Counted from the stretch's first letter, positions 1 to 13,171 are shown. The stretch is DNA of 64,000 nucleotides from Gari tellinella (GCA_922989275.2 OV277861.1:41232623-41296622); one strand, 5' to 3'. Notes: generated from the letters alone by a model not told the origin. Made by a program: numbers and translations.

Positions 1-174
1 ATTTATGAACACGTTCGCCAGTGTTGATGAAGGGTTGCTTTGTTTCAGTTCGAGTCCGATATTAGTCATATTTTAAACAATTAATCGATGATAAAATACA
101 TACATGTACATGTATATACATATAGGCTTCTATAATATTGAAATGTAATGAGTTACAAGCATGATCTGTTTACT

Positions 175-365
175 GGGCTCCAGATAAAGGGGAATAGACA
201 CAAGTTTTCCAACATTTTCCTCATGTCTGCACTAAACCTTATGGTTTGATTGCATGTACTAATTAGAATGGTCTCTTCGAGAAGCTTTTGATTAGTAGTC
301 ACACTATGGGGTTTGAAGAAGACATGAAGATTTTACTTTTTGAAATACTCTCCTTGTCTGGAGCC
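175..365. repeat. Palindromic MITE, GGGCTCCAGA family, copy 1
   Basis: Begins GGGCTCCAGATAAAG and ends CTTGTCTGGAGCC, an inverted terminal repeat. Contains GTCTCTTCGAGAAG near the centre. A second copy with the same ends and TCGTCTCTTCGAGACGATTC core is at 21351-21548. No coding potential. Confidence 0.6.
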
Positions 366-3257
366 TTAATTACGGTGAAACACATAGGAATCGACCACTC
401 ATTAAGGACTATTAAAGTGGTCTTTTTAGACAGGCTGCTGCTGAATGTAGAACAAAAGTAATGGAGACTGCCTTATGCATTATTCCCCCATTATGCTGTC
501 ACCTGCCTTAAAGGCCAACAATGACTTATGTATAGAGATGTTTTACCGTATAATCATCTACATAGATCTACATTACAATGAAAGTATATGATGGTTGAAA
601 TGAAATTGGAAATAAAGTAATTATAGAATCCTTAATATATTTTAGCAAAAAAAAAGTTTTAGGTTGATGCGAGTTTCGAACCCACGCCAAATAAAATTTC
701 CCCGATCATATACTCGATTATGGGCCTACGACCTATCCATTACGCTATGTTTCTGATAACTAATCCGCTGATTGTTTATACCTATAACTCAACCTTGTTT
801 TTTAAAAGAATGAGACGAGGATATCCGAAATGCTGATCTCCCCTTAAAAATGGACTCGGCGACCCCGTGACACGTCAGACCTAGTTATTTGACTATACTT
901 TCGGTTTGTTATGGTTTTAAACTGCCACTTTTGATGAATTAGGTCTGTCTTTAACATTTCATAGATCAGTTTGGCCCATAAGAAGGTTGAAACATTATTA
1001 TTAACCGTTATTGTATTTCGGACATTTTAAAGTAGAAACTGATTATTTTGGATATCGTTTAGATTGTTTTAATGACATTTTCAATTTTATCTGAGATTCT
1101 TTCACATTAAAACCTGTTTCTGTCGCATTTGTATCTTATTTATAAGGACAAGAGTGTGTTGAAAAATGTATATGCCGGATAGTCACGCGACGGCATGAGA
1201 GCAGATTCGGTTGGTTGTAAAATGCCTCGAATCAGTGAAAAAACTCGAAATAATGAGAAAGGTATACAATGTAACTATAAAGCTTAAACTTTTCTCAAGC
1301 GAGAGGCTTCGTTAATATGACAGAACAGCTGTTAAGGTGCCGTAAAACCACACTGCCATCCATCAAGTGCAAGATAACTGTGATAACTGATTTTGACACT
1401 TGATAGGGTCCTTGTGGTAGCCATCGTCGCAACAAATATTCCACCGCTGTTTCGTTCAGGTAGAACATATAAGGCACACATTCACAACTATAAATAAATT
1501 TACAACAGTGTCAACATATCAACAACATATCTAGTTTACTCTATACAGAGAGATGGGAATAGATCTACTGAAGAATATAGAGTTGCTGAAACACTTACCT
1601 GTTGAGTCGGTCTGTGAAGGACTACCAGATCCCTTGGCGATTTTTTATTACTGACTCGGAGCCTGAGACACCTTTCAGCATCCCGACTAACTGCTCCTCA
1701 TCTGCAAACTACGAAATCTATCAAAGTGGTCTCCTCTGAAGCAATTCAGTTTGGCTTTTCTGACTTGGAAGATCATCATACGGCTTCAAAGACGGCATTC
1801 GTCATCTTTCCTGAAGCAGACGCGTTTGTCTACTTCCGGTTTTGGGCCGATTTTACCAACACGAAAACGAACACAATAGTCAACTCTGCTGAGAGCGATC
1901 TCAGAAAAATTTGTAATCTCGGTCTAAACAATGATCTCCGCTGAGTACTGTGCCTGAGCACAGAGTTCATTTCCAAGTTGAGTTTAAACCATATGATTCG
2001 GTTACCTTCATGTTGATCTGCTTTAGGTTCTAAAATGACATTTTCATGTATTTTGACACTAGTTATAGTTATTTTAATGTCAAACAATTACAAGGCGTTT
2101 GATAAGGTTCGAAAATGTTTGCCAATCAAGTACTGATGGGTTTGGCAGTGAAAGGTTTAAAGTTGCCTAATATTTCCGATATATCAAAATTTATATTCAA
2201 TATTTTCAGAATGTTAAATTGCCCGTTTCTTTGGGCGAAATTTGCCCGTTTCTTTGGGCGAAATGAACTCAATTTTTCAACATTTTCAATAGTTTGGCAT
2301 TTGTTTGTCAATTCGTTACCTGTACACGGACACAAAATTTATAAATATATTTTATTAACTGATAAAAAATGAAAAGAATATAGCAAGTGAATATCAAGTA
2401 GAAGACGAAAGCAGTAGAAAAATTGAAAGCATACATTGGTCCAATAGTTTTAAGTTTTCCCTGCATTTATGGTGCTTACTAATCAAAGTTAATGCTTAAA
2501 ACGGCATTAAACTGGCGTCAGGTTCGGGAAACAACTTGTGCTCTAAGTGCATGCTCGTATTTAGAGGCGATATATCCGTGGTCGCTTCACCAAGAGCAAA
2601 GATTTGTTTGACCTACAACGTTTTTTAAATTGAGTTTCCTAGGAATATTTAGAAGAGCCCGCTGTCGTTCAGAAATCAATGTTTTAAGTTTATCGTACAG
2701 GAAGACGTTTTATCACAAAAACGTGCGAATATACTGTGAAATAAAAAGCGTACGGCGCAGTGTGCATATCATATAACAAATTACCAATCGTTGTAATATT
2801 GTATTACTACGCCGACTGTAAAACAGTTTAGAGTATCTAGTATGACAAACTTGGATCTCACTGAGTGATTGAAACATATCAAAGTATCCTAATTTTTTCT
2901 ACTCCCGAGCAATCGCGCACATCAGGCTTCAAATCAGTGACTCAGAACAAGTCAGTCTTTTTAAAATATCTAACCTTACAACATTATGACGTCATGTTTC
3001 AATAATGACGTTATTTCGATAATGATTCTTAATGTCATTTTTAGTAAACAAGTTTAGATTAAATATTAATTTAAAATTTAAATCTGTTATCAGAGAAGTC
3101 TTTTCTCAACACCTTGATGTTGTTTTGCTTTTATAGTTTTATAGTTTTATCTTTGGATGACTAAAACCTAACAACACTTGTACAAATCGTTTTCCTAACA
3201 ACTGAAACGGTGAAAGTAAGAATTTCGGATTTTTGTGTCAATTGATTCTACCGTATG
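366..3257. other. Upstream non-coding stretch
   Basis: Apart from the tRNA-like patch, nothing assignable. A 22-bp unit (TTGCCCGTTTCTTTGGGCGAAA) is tandemly duplicated at 2219-2262 and is itself palindromic. Overlapping open frames at 1726-2087 on both strands lack any recognisable motif. No first-half FTP exon for exon A was found here. Confidence 0.5.
664..750 (-). repeat. tRNA-like sequence (SINE head or tRNA pseudogene)
   Basis: On the minus strand an A-box-like TAGCGTAATGG (737-747) is followed by a B-box-like GGTTCGAAACTC (671-682), the internal RNA polymerase III promoter boxes. Acceptor-stem halves do not pair, and the box spacing is longer than in a normal tRNA, so this is not called a functional tRNA. 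Confidence 0.4.
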
Positions 3258-3425
3258 TGATACTAGAATATTATATACGTGTGTTTTCAGCATTGAATTT
3301 ATTGAACTTGTTTGATAAAATGATATGCTGCTCGCTTAGGCTCGCAAAGGCTCGCAACATATCATTTATCCAACTCGTTGAATAAATTCAATTCAGAAAA
3401 CACACAATTCAATATCTTCAATATA
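3258..3425. repeat. Foldback MITE, copy 1 (hairpin with GCTCGC loop)
   Basis: Arms GTGTGTTTTCAGCATTGAAT (from 3280) and the inverted ATTCAGAAAACACAC (ending near 3408) flank a centre with three GGCTCGCAA-like copies. The arms pair over roughly 48 nt with a few mismatches and extend outward into an imperfect ATATTGAATT tail. It sits ~110 nt before exon A in its upstream intron. A relative lies at 10935-11045. Confidence 0.6.
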
Positions 3426-3531
3426 TTGTTTTCAATTTATTTATCATGTTTGTTATGTAATTTTTCAAAAACCTTTCTAAATGCTTAATTGATACTTGGA
3501 TCATTAATATCAAACCATATAATATTTCCAG

Positions 3532-3780
3532 ATCAGCTGCTGGGTTTTCAAGCTTATGTGTCGAAGGAAAATGGAAATAGAAGCGCTAGTTCTTTGGTGT
3601 ATTACAACAACGTATCACGACAACAGTACAACGAAGTCAAAGGCCATTTTACAGTTAAAATAAATTCCACAGTTGCCCGTTACGTGTCGATTCAGATAGA
3701 CAGAGAAAAGACCAGTCAAGTTGGAGCAGAACTTCCGAAAGCGTATTCGTTAGTACTTTGTGAATTGATGGTTTTTAAAT
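3532..3780 (+). CDS. Exon A: C-terminal half of an FTP / F5/8-type-C-like lectin domain
   Basis: Starts after acceptor ...ATATTTCCAG and ends at a perfect donor GTAAGT (3781). 249 nt, 83 codons, phase 1 in and out. The frame reads LLGFQAYVSKENGNRS near the start, then TVARYVSIQID and ends SLVLCELMVFK. The VARYVSIQ strand and the closing LCEL-V-F strand are typical of the last strands of fucolectin/F5/8C domains, where the final cysteine pairs with one in the first half. The first half should be an upstream exon, but nothing matching it was found in 1-3531, so it probably lies before the window. The exon parallels exon C, which completes the next FTP domain. Continued reading past 3780 into the intron reaches a stop at 3831, so the donor is needed. 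Confidence 0.8.
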
Positions 3781-5542
3781 GTAAGTATACTAGTCAGGGA
3801 CGCCAAAGTGCGAGCCATTTGGCTGAAGTTTAGTTTTACAATGTTATTTTTGTAAAGTGAAACCATGTTTTATTATACTTTCGCTTTCCGTCAAGGCTTT
3901 CGGTCTTATAAATCGTTTAGTCGCCTGTAGTACCTTATTGTATTTTGTTACAAAAATATTTCAAATGATTATATAAGAAAATTCGATAGAATGTCGTTAA
4001 CTGAGGAAGGATTCTTGTGTTTTTCATTCTTGTTTCAAATCGTAGTTACTATGGTAAATATGCTTTGGACTTTAGACATAGACTACACAGTTTTGGCAGA
4101 ATACGGTATGATCATTTTACAAATTGATAATGTAATTTGTTTACTTAAAATAAACGCATTATTCAACCAAACCACATAAAAGAATTGCAACAAAATTCTA
4201 CGGAGTTTGTCATTGACATGATATTTATATATTTGTGTTGTTCAATGTTTGAGTAAATAAGTGAGTTGGGTTTAACGGGACTGCAAACCTCAATAGGTCA
4301 TTTAGCTATACATTATGGAATGAGATTATGACGATGATTGATTTCAGAAACAAAAGTGTTTTGCTTTATCCATGCGGTCAAACCCACCGATCTCTTGACA
4401 GAGGGGATACTCTCCGTTCAATAAACAAAAACAGCATATATTATATTTAAACGCCAAAATTGATGTAAAGAAAGAAGGTCTCTGGGGAAAAAATTGAATG
4501 CATTGCAATGCGGAGTTTAATTACTTCATCAAGAAGTGAACTGAAGTGTTGGGCAGTGTTGTATTCAAAACAAAAAACCATAAGCTCGTTTTATCAGTGT
4601 TAAATACATTAAATATTAAATCCAAATTGTTAACCAAGTTATTTACAATCTGGTAATACATAAATGTTTAAAACATGTTCTTAAGGTCTAAACGAGAGTA
4701 GTGCATTTTCCTTTGTCATAATTTATATATGCCCGGCGGCCTCATGCCAAAAAGTGGCAAAATCGTGCACTTTGTGTTAAAAGCATGAAACTTGGCACAC
4801 ATGCATTTCATGGCATAAGAAAGAAAAATAGCTATAGTGCCAAGCTCAATTTGACATCTGACCTCCTTGGCGCCCATTTTTAAAAAATGGCCGCCACGGT
4901 TGTAATACTGAGTGGCTTTAAAATGTGACAACAGGAGACAGCTACGGCGTTCCATAATTTCAGGTCATCTGCAAAATCTTTTCGATCGGCTGTTCTCTCC
5001 CACTGTCTTGAATTAAGCAACACATGTTACTTCAGATGTGTAACTGGTAGTGCATTAGTTTTGTCTAACTTCGATGATGCGGAAATGTTCTGACTCATGT
5101 TTTTGTCCCGAACTCAAGATCGTCTAGTTCGGTAAATGTATATGTTGAAGTTCTGTATTGGTCTGGCTGTGGCATAACTGACATTGGCAAATATACGTTT
5201 GACGTTAAGAGGTAAATTGTCTCAATATAAACAATCTCACATTTTAGTTGTCATTTCTCACATCTTATATGCTTTTATTATCACCAAACAACAAATAACT
5301 ATTCAAATCGTGCTAGACGTAATGTTCAATTATTGTTTAATCCCAATATTCAAGTGCTATTAATATATGTATATTTTGAATGTGGACATGCCATAATCAC
5401 GTGAATTTAGTAATAAACTTTTAAATTTGTAAGTAATCAAATAACATCTGAGGTTAAACTATTGTTTCAATCCGGTTATTCAGAAGCCAAATTGAAAATA
5501 AAATTGCTTTTAATAGTATTTATAGATATGGTTATTTTTCAG
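3781..5542. other. Intron A-B
   Basis: Non-coding. A dispersed-repeat-like patch at about 4720-4960 (CATGAAACTTGGCACACATG, ATGGCCGCC) gives a spurious minus-strand open frame. Nothing else recognised. Confidence 0.5.
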
Positions 5543-5776
5543 GTGGTAATATTCCAGGTACAAAGAAGCAGATTTATGGCACAGCTGTTAGTGGTCATTC
5601 GCCAAAGTCATGGGATGCCATTTTAGATGGAAACACAGCACAGGATCTAGATACTTGCAAATGTTGTGCGTTTACAGATAATGTGATGAATCCCTGGCTT
5701 CGAGTTGACTTGAGCCAGCGAATTCAAGTTTCACATATAAGTGTGTATGGAAGAAGTGATCCCAATAACGGAAATT
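5543..5776 (+). CDS. Exon B: N-terminal half of an FTP / F5/8-type-C-like lectin domain
   Basis: Acceptor GGTTATTTTTCAG, donor GTAAGT at 5777; 234 nt, 78 codons, phase 1-1. The reading contains the hallmark order of this fold: GTAVSGHSPKSWDAILDGNT (the A-x-DGN calcium/sugar-loop region), a cysteine-rich stretch DTCKCCAFT, then NPWLRVDLSQRIQVSHISVY, matching the usual PWW-VDLG...I--I-IY-R strand, and GRSDPNNGN where family members have NR-D. In eel-agglutinin-type lectins this half carries residues of the fucose and calcium sites. Whether binding residues are kept cannot be judged without a structural alignment. It is followed by a short intron of 184 nt and exon C, which together give a complete domain of about 143 residues, the usual size. 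Confidence 0.85.
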
Positions 5777-5960
5777 GTAAGTGTTTATTTTCAAATAGAA
5801 TGTCAAATGCAATCCTTCTTCATGTTTCAGTTTGGAATCTTTTGCTTCAGAATGATTTTCAGCCTCGTTTTACGGTAAATTTTAATGTTTAAGATTAATG
5901 TTCTTCCCGTAAATACTGTGTACAAATATGGTACAGTTTTAATAAAAATAATTGTTTCAG

Positions 5961-6155
5961 TGGACACACTACAAACCCTGCACATTTACTTACACGACTC
6001 AGAATGGGTCAAAGGCAGTCCACTTCTTGTAGAGCACAGCGCCAGGAAATATACTGTGTCCAAACAACTATCTCCGCCGATGCTTGGACAATTTGTGACT
6101 TTTCAACTAGAAGGAAGCCGTTTACTCGTTCTTTGTGAAGTCGTTATTAAAAAAG
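5961..6155 (+). CDS. Exon C: C-terminal half of the second FTP lectin domain
   Basis: Acceptor AATTGTTTCAG, donor GTTTCT at 6156 (weak beyond the GT, but phase and domain end fit); 195 nt, 65 codons, phase 1-1. Reads TLQTLHIYLHDSEW, ..., LGQFVTFQLEGSRLLVLCEV and VIKK. The closing LCEV-V strand matches the end of exon A (LCEL-V-F) and is the expected last strand and disulfide cysteine of the fold. This exon joins exon B across an intron at the middle of the domain, the same place where exon A begins, so the two domains share their internal intron position. After it comes a 14-kb repeat-filled intron before the first EGF exon. Confidence 0.82.
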
Positions 6156-7632
6156 GTTTCTATACATTACTTATACTTATTAACCAAACATCAAATAATT
6201 CTCTATAAATAAATTAAAAATACAACTTTAATATACGCGTGTGTGTATAAAATGGTATTTCTATCACAATATCTGTTTCTTTATTTGTGAATTTTGCAAT
6301 CAAGATTAAAAGATGTTTGACCCGAGCAATGTCTACGGACTTCAATAGGTTGTTGTCGAACAAAATAAGTGACTCGATATGATCAAACATAATCAGTTGT
6401 TTCATTTACACATACATTCTACCAGGTGTTGGAACAAAATTGACTATATCATATAATACGATTATTTATAATAATCATACAATATGAATAGTTATATTAA
6501 ATATCATTAAAGCTTTTAGAATAAACAGGTACTCGGAATTTTGTAGCACTGTGTGAGTTACTTCATATATGCTCAGTAAACCGTAACTTACATCACACAC
6601 AGGTATTCGATGAAAATAGATGATAACGTCGATAGTCTTATTTCAGAACCTTTTTTGATAAAGTAAACGATAACCGAACAATTATATCAATAAACAAAAT
6701 ACAAACATGATTATTTTATGAAATCTTTTAACCCCTTAGACCACTAATATAGCATCTGGTTGCAAGTCGCTTTAAAATATCACACAATCTCTGCTTATTA
6801 TACTGTCTGTTTAGCTGCATAGATACCGTCTGAATAGAAAAATATTAGATTTTGAATGTTTCTAGAAATTACGTCTCGATCAAAATTGTTTTCATACTTT
6901 AGTTGCCTTGTCTTCAATACTTATCTCGTGTATTTGTTATGTTGCTCGTGTTAAAGCGTTTTTATTGGTATCACTTGCTATAGTCTGGCTTCTGCGACTT
7001 ATGAAACATCTTCCGCCATTTTCCGGAATCGGTGAGATTAATACATTGCACACCGATTAGGTTGGTGCAAATATTCGAATAAAACCAGCATGGCTAGACA
7101 GAGATTTCGTTTTAAATATCCAGACTATAGTTTATTGCACCTGTTTAATGTACATAGTGTAATTACTGAAACAGTGTTCAGCTTGATTAAGCCTGTTTTC
7201 GTAAATCTCAAAAGTACATTGATTCTACAAACTTTCACCTACAACTAAGGTTTCAACACATTTTTAAAGTGCTTTAACACATTGAAAATACAGGTTCCTT
7301 GGCCGTAGTTAGGGACAAACCTTGATATTTTAATACATTCATGTGTTTATAATGATTGTTGCGATTTAAAAGAGATGAAATTTAGACCCAAATATACCTT
7401 TGATATTCTGTGGTCAAATTATTACAGTAAACAGCCCTTAGTTATTCATGATTTCTAACGAAAGCTTACCGATTGTTTATATTTAGGCAAACATGCTTTC
7501 AAGCAGGGCATACTATCCTTGATATATTTCTAAAGGTTATAGTATTAGTTCACACAAATGTTGTGATAAACTGATATAAATATAAGATAAACGTTATTCT
7601 GTTTTTCTATTATTACAAACACCTGTGGTAAA
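6156..7632. other. Start of the 14-kb intron C-D
   Basis: AT-rich non-coding sequence; no repeat with clear ends and no credible open frame seen. Confidence 0.45.
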
Positions 7633-7743
7633 TAAATACGAAAGACTCAACCAGGAAACGCAACACAAACAATACACCCACCTCTCAAGCAGAACACACA
7701 CACAGTCATACCATACCATAACAAACACACACACACGCACACA

Positions 7744-7932
<189 letters not shown>

Positions 7933-8451
7933 TGGTTTTACTATCCGACAGAGGTACACGTATCACACCCTCATACCGAGGTGTACGCTTTATAAGCCAA
8001 AACGCTTAAGGCAAATATGACAAAAGGTTTTCAGGACAGTCACAGTTTCAAATGATGTGAAGAAAATATTGAATTTATAAAGAATTACCGATCAACACTA
8101 GACCGACAAAACGAGGTAGGCAATGGGCAAAAACTCTGTTTCAAACCGAGGTAAAAAACACACACACACACATCACCTACAAAACGAGGTACACTCACAC
8201 ATCACCTACAAATATCGTTATCGACTGTGTGCAAACACACACCGACACACAAACAGGTAGTAGAAAAGCAAACCGAGGTACTCGAGATATTTTGTGTGCG
8301 TTTGTATCTTGAACTGAGCATGCTAAATGCGAGGTATACCTACCGAGGTATTAGTAAAAACTACCTCGCTTGTTGGAGGTACCTCGGTTCGTTGCTGTGT
8401 ACTCCTATGACGTACCTCGCTTTGATAGTGTCACCAACGCACCCCCCCCCC

Positions 8452-8682
<231 letters not shown>

Positions 8683-9032
8683 ATACCATTCCTTCATCTA
8701 CACACTAATAGAATACAACACGCAAGACAAACATATAGCAAAGTGAATATAGGAGCCCGCCTTGATACGGTCAGTAGCAATCAATAATTAATTATAAATT
8801 AATTATTAACAACCACTGGAGGCTATTTTCAAATTTTCAATTCAACATTAAGCCTTACTTTAGTCAAGGCTATTATAAAGTGCAAATATTTCTGTCGACA
8901 ATCACTGATATCAACAATTCATGTAAGCTATTACATGTAAGTTTTAAATTCTGGCATCTGGTCAGTAAATTCAGTTGGTTGAGGTTATCAAATTTTGCGA
9001 GTCCCCGATGTATTTTTCACTTTTGACTAATA

Positions 9033-9615
9033 TACTACTGAAAGTTTGCTATGCACTAAGGGTAAAACCTCCATAGGTACCATGCATTGAACCTATCACT
9101 TTCTCATCGCATATCTTCTAACATTTTGTTCGATTCCTTCAAGATTTGGAGATATTTTGCAAAGCTTTTATTTTACAGATTTCGATAACTTAACACTAGT
9201 TTCGTCCTGTAACTGAAACCCTGGGAAGTTATAAAATATGTGAAATTTCCGGGATTTCACAAAAGTTTTCAAATCCCCATTGAATTCTACATTTTAATGT
9301 TCTTAGAGATGGTATTCGTTGGTAAAACAATATTTTACCTTTCAATGTTCAAATTTACCTATATTTAATTGTAAAGCATGGTCGTTAAAGTGTTTTTTTC
9401 ATTTTCAGTTAAAAAGTGATATTTTAGTTTATTACCAATAAACGTGCTTGAGACATTTACATATAAAAGTCACGTTAGAACCTGTAGCTACAACTCAAAC
9501 TTTTTGTTGAAGTTGAAAAAATCTGTGGAAAGTTATAAAGTTAAAAAGTAATAGCGTCACTGCATTGGTACCTATGGAGATAATACATTTGGTGCTTAGC
9601 AAACTTTGAGTAGTA
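9033..9615. mobile_element. 583-bp palindromic MITE with TA flanks
   Basis: Left end TACTACTGAAAGTTTGCTAT and right end AGCAAACTTTGAGTAGTA are inverted copies. Matching continues inward for about 70 nt (CTCCATAGGTACC on the left, GGTACCTATGGAG on the right). TA dinucleotides flank both ends (9031-9032, 9616-9617), as in Tc1/mariner-type elements. No transposase inside. Confidence 0.65.
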
Positions 9616-9617
9616 TA

Positions 9618-12166
9618 ATTGTATGCAATTTTATGCGGAAAAACAACACTGTGGACTATATTCTACTGTTTTAATTTCTCCGTTTCTGGAAAAGCTGGGT
9701 AATGCAATTCTACGCATACCGCGCTTAAGGTGATTAAAGGGACTAATTTATCAACTCTCTCGCTGTTGTTTACATAAACGTTAGCTTCACTTTACTTCAG
9801 AGATACAAGCCAAAACATGAGCTGTTGGCGTCACGTGTGAAGAGTTAACAATAACTGTATTATTACGGTTGTGGGCAAATGGCAAACATATAATTATCTA
9901 AAATACTATATTTAATGTCTCAAATTACATATAGAATTATCTTAAAACGAATAAAGCTATGGCAATTTATAATGCAATCATATAACAATTTACTACCAAA
10001 CCGAAAGCACTAACATATGCAAACAGTTTTGATGATGAAAATTAATGTCAAAACAACCATGGTTTTACCTAGCCACACGTTGATACTTATTCGCTCACAA
10101 ATTCATCTTTTTGTAGGCCACGTAACTATAGCTACAGTTACTTTCTCAGCGTCTTCTATAAAAATGTAATATAAAATAAATAAAACAGGAAAATCTGGTG
10201 GTCTAGGTTCCGGAGATATTTTGATCTGTCGTTGTAACGAATGTGTATAAAGTGCAACCGAAGTTAGAGTGAGTGCAATGAACGATACTTCAGACAAGAA
10301 GATTGCTGACCTATTATTAAACGCATGATAAATAAATACAGTAGTTTATTACAGAAAAACAGAAAACTATACCCAACAAAAAATACTAGTTATGCGGTCC
10401 AAGAGACGAGTTTAAGGTCACTTTTATCATTATTGCTTTCTTAGGGTAGGCATATATAGTTCGTTAACTTGTTCTTGTTTACACTGCAATAAATAAAATT
10501 ACTTTACTGAGTGAGTGGAAACTGGTCCGCGGGAACTCTTGTTGCTACCGAATGTGGTAGCAAACTAAGAGTTGTAGACATGGCTTAGCCCAAAAACCGC
10601 CGGTGCGATTCATCACATTTAGTAAGAGCTGATTTACCTTGTTCGCTGGTCACTCTCTTTGTCAAATATTTTTGTTTGGTGACCTACAATCTATAACATG
10701 ATTGGTGCGTGCAAAATAGTGATAACGCTTTGTGTATCTGTATGAAAGACACTTTTCTTTCTGAACGCGAAAAAGTTCTACTTTTTTCGTATCAACATCC
10801 TTATGTTCCCATAGCCTTGCTTTAAATGTCCTACAAATCTAACACACGTTCTCGCAATGTTGCTAGTCTATCCAGAATCTAATGTGTATTTTTTGTCCCT
10901 TTGGATGTACAGTAGGTTACGTAAAATATGGTGGGATATATAGAGGATATTGAATGAGTGTGATTTCAGTGGTAAATTTATTGGATGAGTTGGATAAAAT
11001 AAAATGTTGCGAGCCACTGAAATACACGAATTTAATATCCTATTTATCAAATAAACACCAACTGACACGAATATCTGGAAGTCTTACTTTAATTTTGCCC
11101 TCGGGTCTTAGGTAAACGATTCGTCATAGGTGTTATTCGGTTTTATTCATCCGTACATAAAAAGACCTATCAAAATAAAATAAAGAAAATTAACATCAGT
11201 ATATTGTGAAAAGACTTCCCTGGTGTCATATTCAAATTTTAAATGCATTTCTAATCTACAAGTGTTCCAATTGACTAAGAGTGATCATTTGACACTCAGA
11301 ATCTAGGGTTGATTGTTTTTTAAAATTACGTCAATATTGGATCATGATGTCATTATTATTGTAACGTCTACATTTGAAAAAAGTCTGAGTCAATGTTGAT
11401 ACTAGAGCTCTAAGTAGCCTGAATGCAGGCTTAACTTGCGGGACTGCTCAGGATAATGTTTAGGACACTTTGAAATGTTTTAAGTTTCTAGTGGTGATCT
11501 TACTTTGTCTAGATTCTCTTAACTGATTTAAAGTCGGCGTAGTAGTACAGTATTTTGGTTGATTAGAAAATTAGTATAAAATATATGCCCAGTGGGCCGT
11601 GCGATTTGTACGGACTTTGCACGTTTATGTGATTAAATATATGTTATGACGCTTAAACACATGTTGCAGGGCTCGGACACACGAATTATTAAAGGGAGAA
11701 ATGCAACACCAACTAACTTTCCTTTATTCTCACTCGTTACTCATCTGTTTTTTCTATCCTTAACTATCTTAAAAGTCCAATATGGGTTCTCATTCATCAA
11801 CAAGACATGTTTCACGCGGGTCTATTCCTTTTTTCTGTATTTTGGTTCAGCTGTCTATTAAAATCTATACCACTCTTAGTTTATGCTAAAGAGGGTGGTA
11901 TGTTTGAAGTGCAAGTTCTGTATGTGTCTTTTTTATGCATAAGGTCGTTCAAGCTGCTATTCTGTCTCTTCATGGTAAGTGTGTCTAGAAAAGGATTGCT
12001 TTGTTTTTTTACTCCTCTTCAAAGGGTAAACTTGATGCTCCGTTAAGTATCAATTGCATTGAAGTGGTCTTCGCATTGCTGTACCTTACTCCTCGTCATG
12101 ATTTCTAAGTTACCATTGACATAACGTTTTCGCAGCCCGGGAGAGTAAATGTGAGGAGCTATAAAT
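9618..12166. other. Intron C-D, interval with one hairpin
   Basis: A second foldback element related to 3258-3425 occupies about 10935-11045: GGATATTGAATGAGTGTGAT and TTTCAGTGG on the left are answered by CCACTGAAATACAC and AATTTAATATCC on the right, with TGTTGCGAGCC at the centre. The rest shows no gene or clear repeat. Confidence 0.5.
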
Positions 12167-12587
12167 ATGGCTTGTTGTACAATGTACCCAATAAAAAAGC
12201 GACCGGCTGGTGTGCAAAATACAGCAGCCCGCATCATTACCAGGACTCCTAGGTACAATCACATCATTCCAATATTGAAGGAGCTTCAATGGCTTCCAGT
12301 TCAACACAGAATTGAATTGAAAATTCTGACACTCACATACAAAGCCATGTGCAATAATTCTCCAAGGTACATTGTTAGTATGCAGGATGTTTATAGACCT
12401 TGAGTTGCGGTCTGTGAGTAAATCACTATTGCTTGTTGTTCCGAGAAGTCGTTTTATGAAGTTTGGAGATAGAAGTTTCATGCATGCAGCCCCAAAGGTC
12501 TGGATCACTATACCACCAGGCATCAGAGATGCGAGATCAATTGCAGCCTTCAAAAACGTCTTAATATCTGTTATTAGAAGAACGTAG
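12167..12587 (+). pseudogene. CR1/L2-like LINE, C-terminal reverse-transcriptase end, frameshifted
   Basis: Two overlapping + frames (12167-12403 and 12372-12587) together read the typical tail of a CR1-group LINE ORF2: VQNTAARIITRTPRYNHIIP, LKELQWLPVQHRIELKI, LTLTYKAMCNNSPRYI, then in the next frame LLLVVPRSRFMKFGDRSFMH and AAPKVWITIPPGIRDARSIA. This corresponds to the LQ--QN-AAR-(I/V)TR----HI-P-L--LHWLPV region after the polymerase. One frameshift near 12390. 5' truncated: no upstream polymerase motifs were found. A non-autonomous fossil in the intron, not a host gene. Confidence 0.85.
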
Positions 12588-13171
12588 GAAATCAATGACT
12601 GCTACCTCTTGGCTGTGTTCTTGCTGTAAATGCTGTGGGTCTAAATGGGAGTGCTGAAGTTGTTCCATTGACCTTATGCCTGTCTGGTGGATATTGCTGG
12701 TAGGGGTTGCCCAATAGCTTTGAAACCATGTGGTATAATTCTTGGACAGTTTTATCTTTATTTGTTTTATAAATTAAGGGTGTAACTCAGCCATGGCTTA
12801 TGCAATACTCAACCAAACAACACGGAGAGTATTGTTTTAAACATTCGTTTTACGATTTGTGAACTACTCTCCGGCTCTTCAACGAAACAAACAAACAAAC
12901 AAAACAACAACAAAAAATCACGCCATTGATCTTTTAATTTTTTGACTCATTTGAAATGTTATAATCTTGGTAATTATATTCAAAGAATTTCCATACTTCC
13001 ATGTAACTTTATAATGTATCATGTTTATTGTGAATGTAGTAGTTATTTGTCTTTTCTCGCTTTGTATGAACATTTATATAATTTCATGTGAAGCGCTTTT
13101 GAACGCACAACTCCTGCGTGAAAAAGAGAGCTATATTAATCGGGTATAGTAATAATAATAATAACAATAAT
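12588..13171 (+). mobile_element. CR1-like LINE 3' untranslated region and (TAA)n tail
   Basis: After the ORF end comes a 3' region with GTGAAGCGCTTTTGAACGC and ATTAATCGGGTATAG, followed by TAATAATAATAATAACAATAA, a usual style of CR1-group 3' tail. A second tail of the same kind (TATAAATCGGGTATAATAAT) lies at about 15066-15097, probably a very short truncated insertion. Confidence 0.65.

Noticed and set aside
1726..2087. Overlapping open frames on both strands
   Set aside because: No motif, and open in both directions. The minus strand has a donor-like GTAAGT at about 1605-1600 but no supporting domain.
12110..12595. 161-codon minus-strand frame
   Set aside because: It is antisense to the CR1-like LINE tail, which is clearly coding in + orientation.
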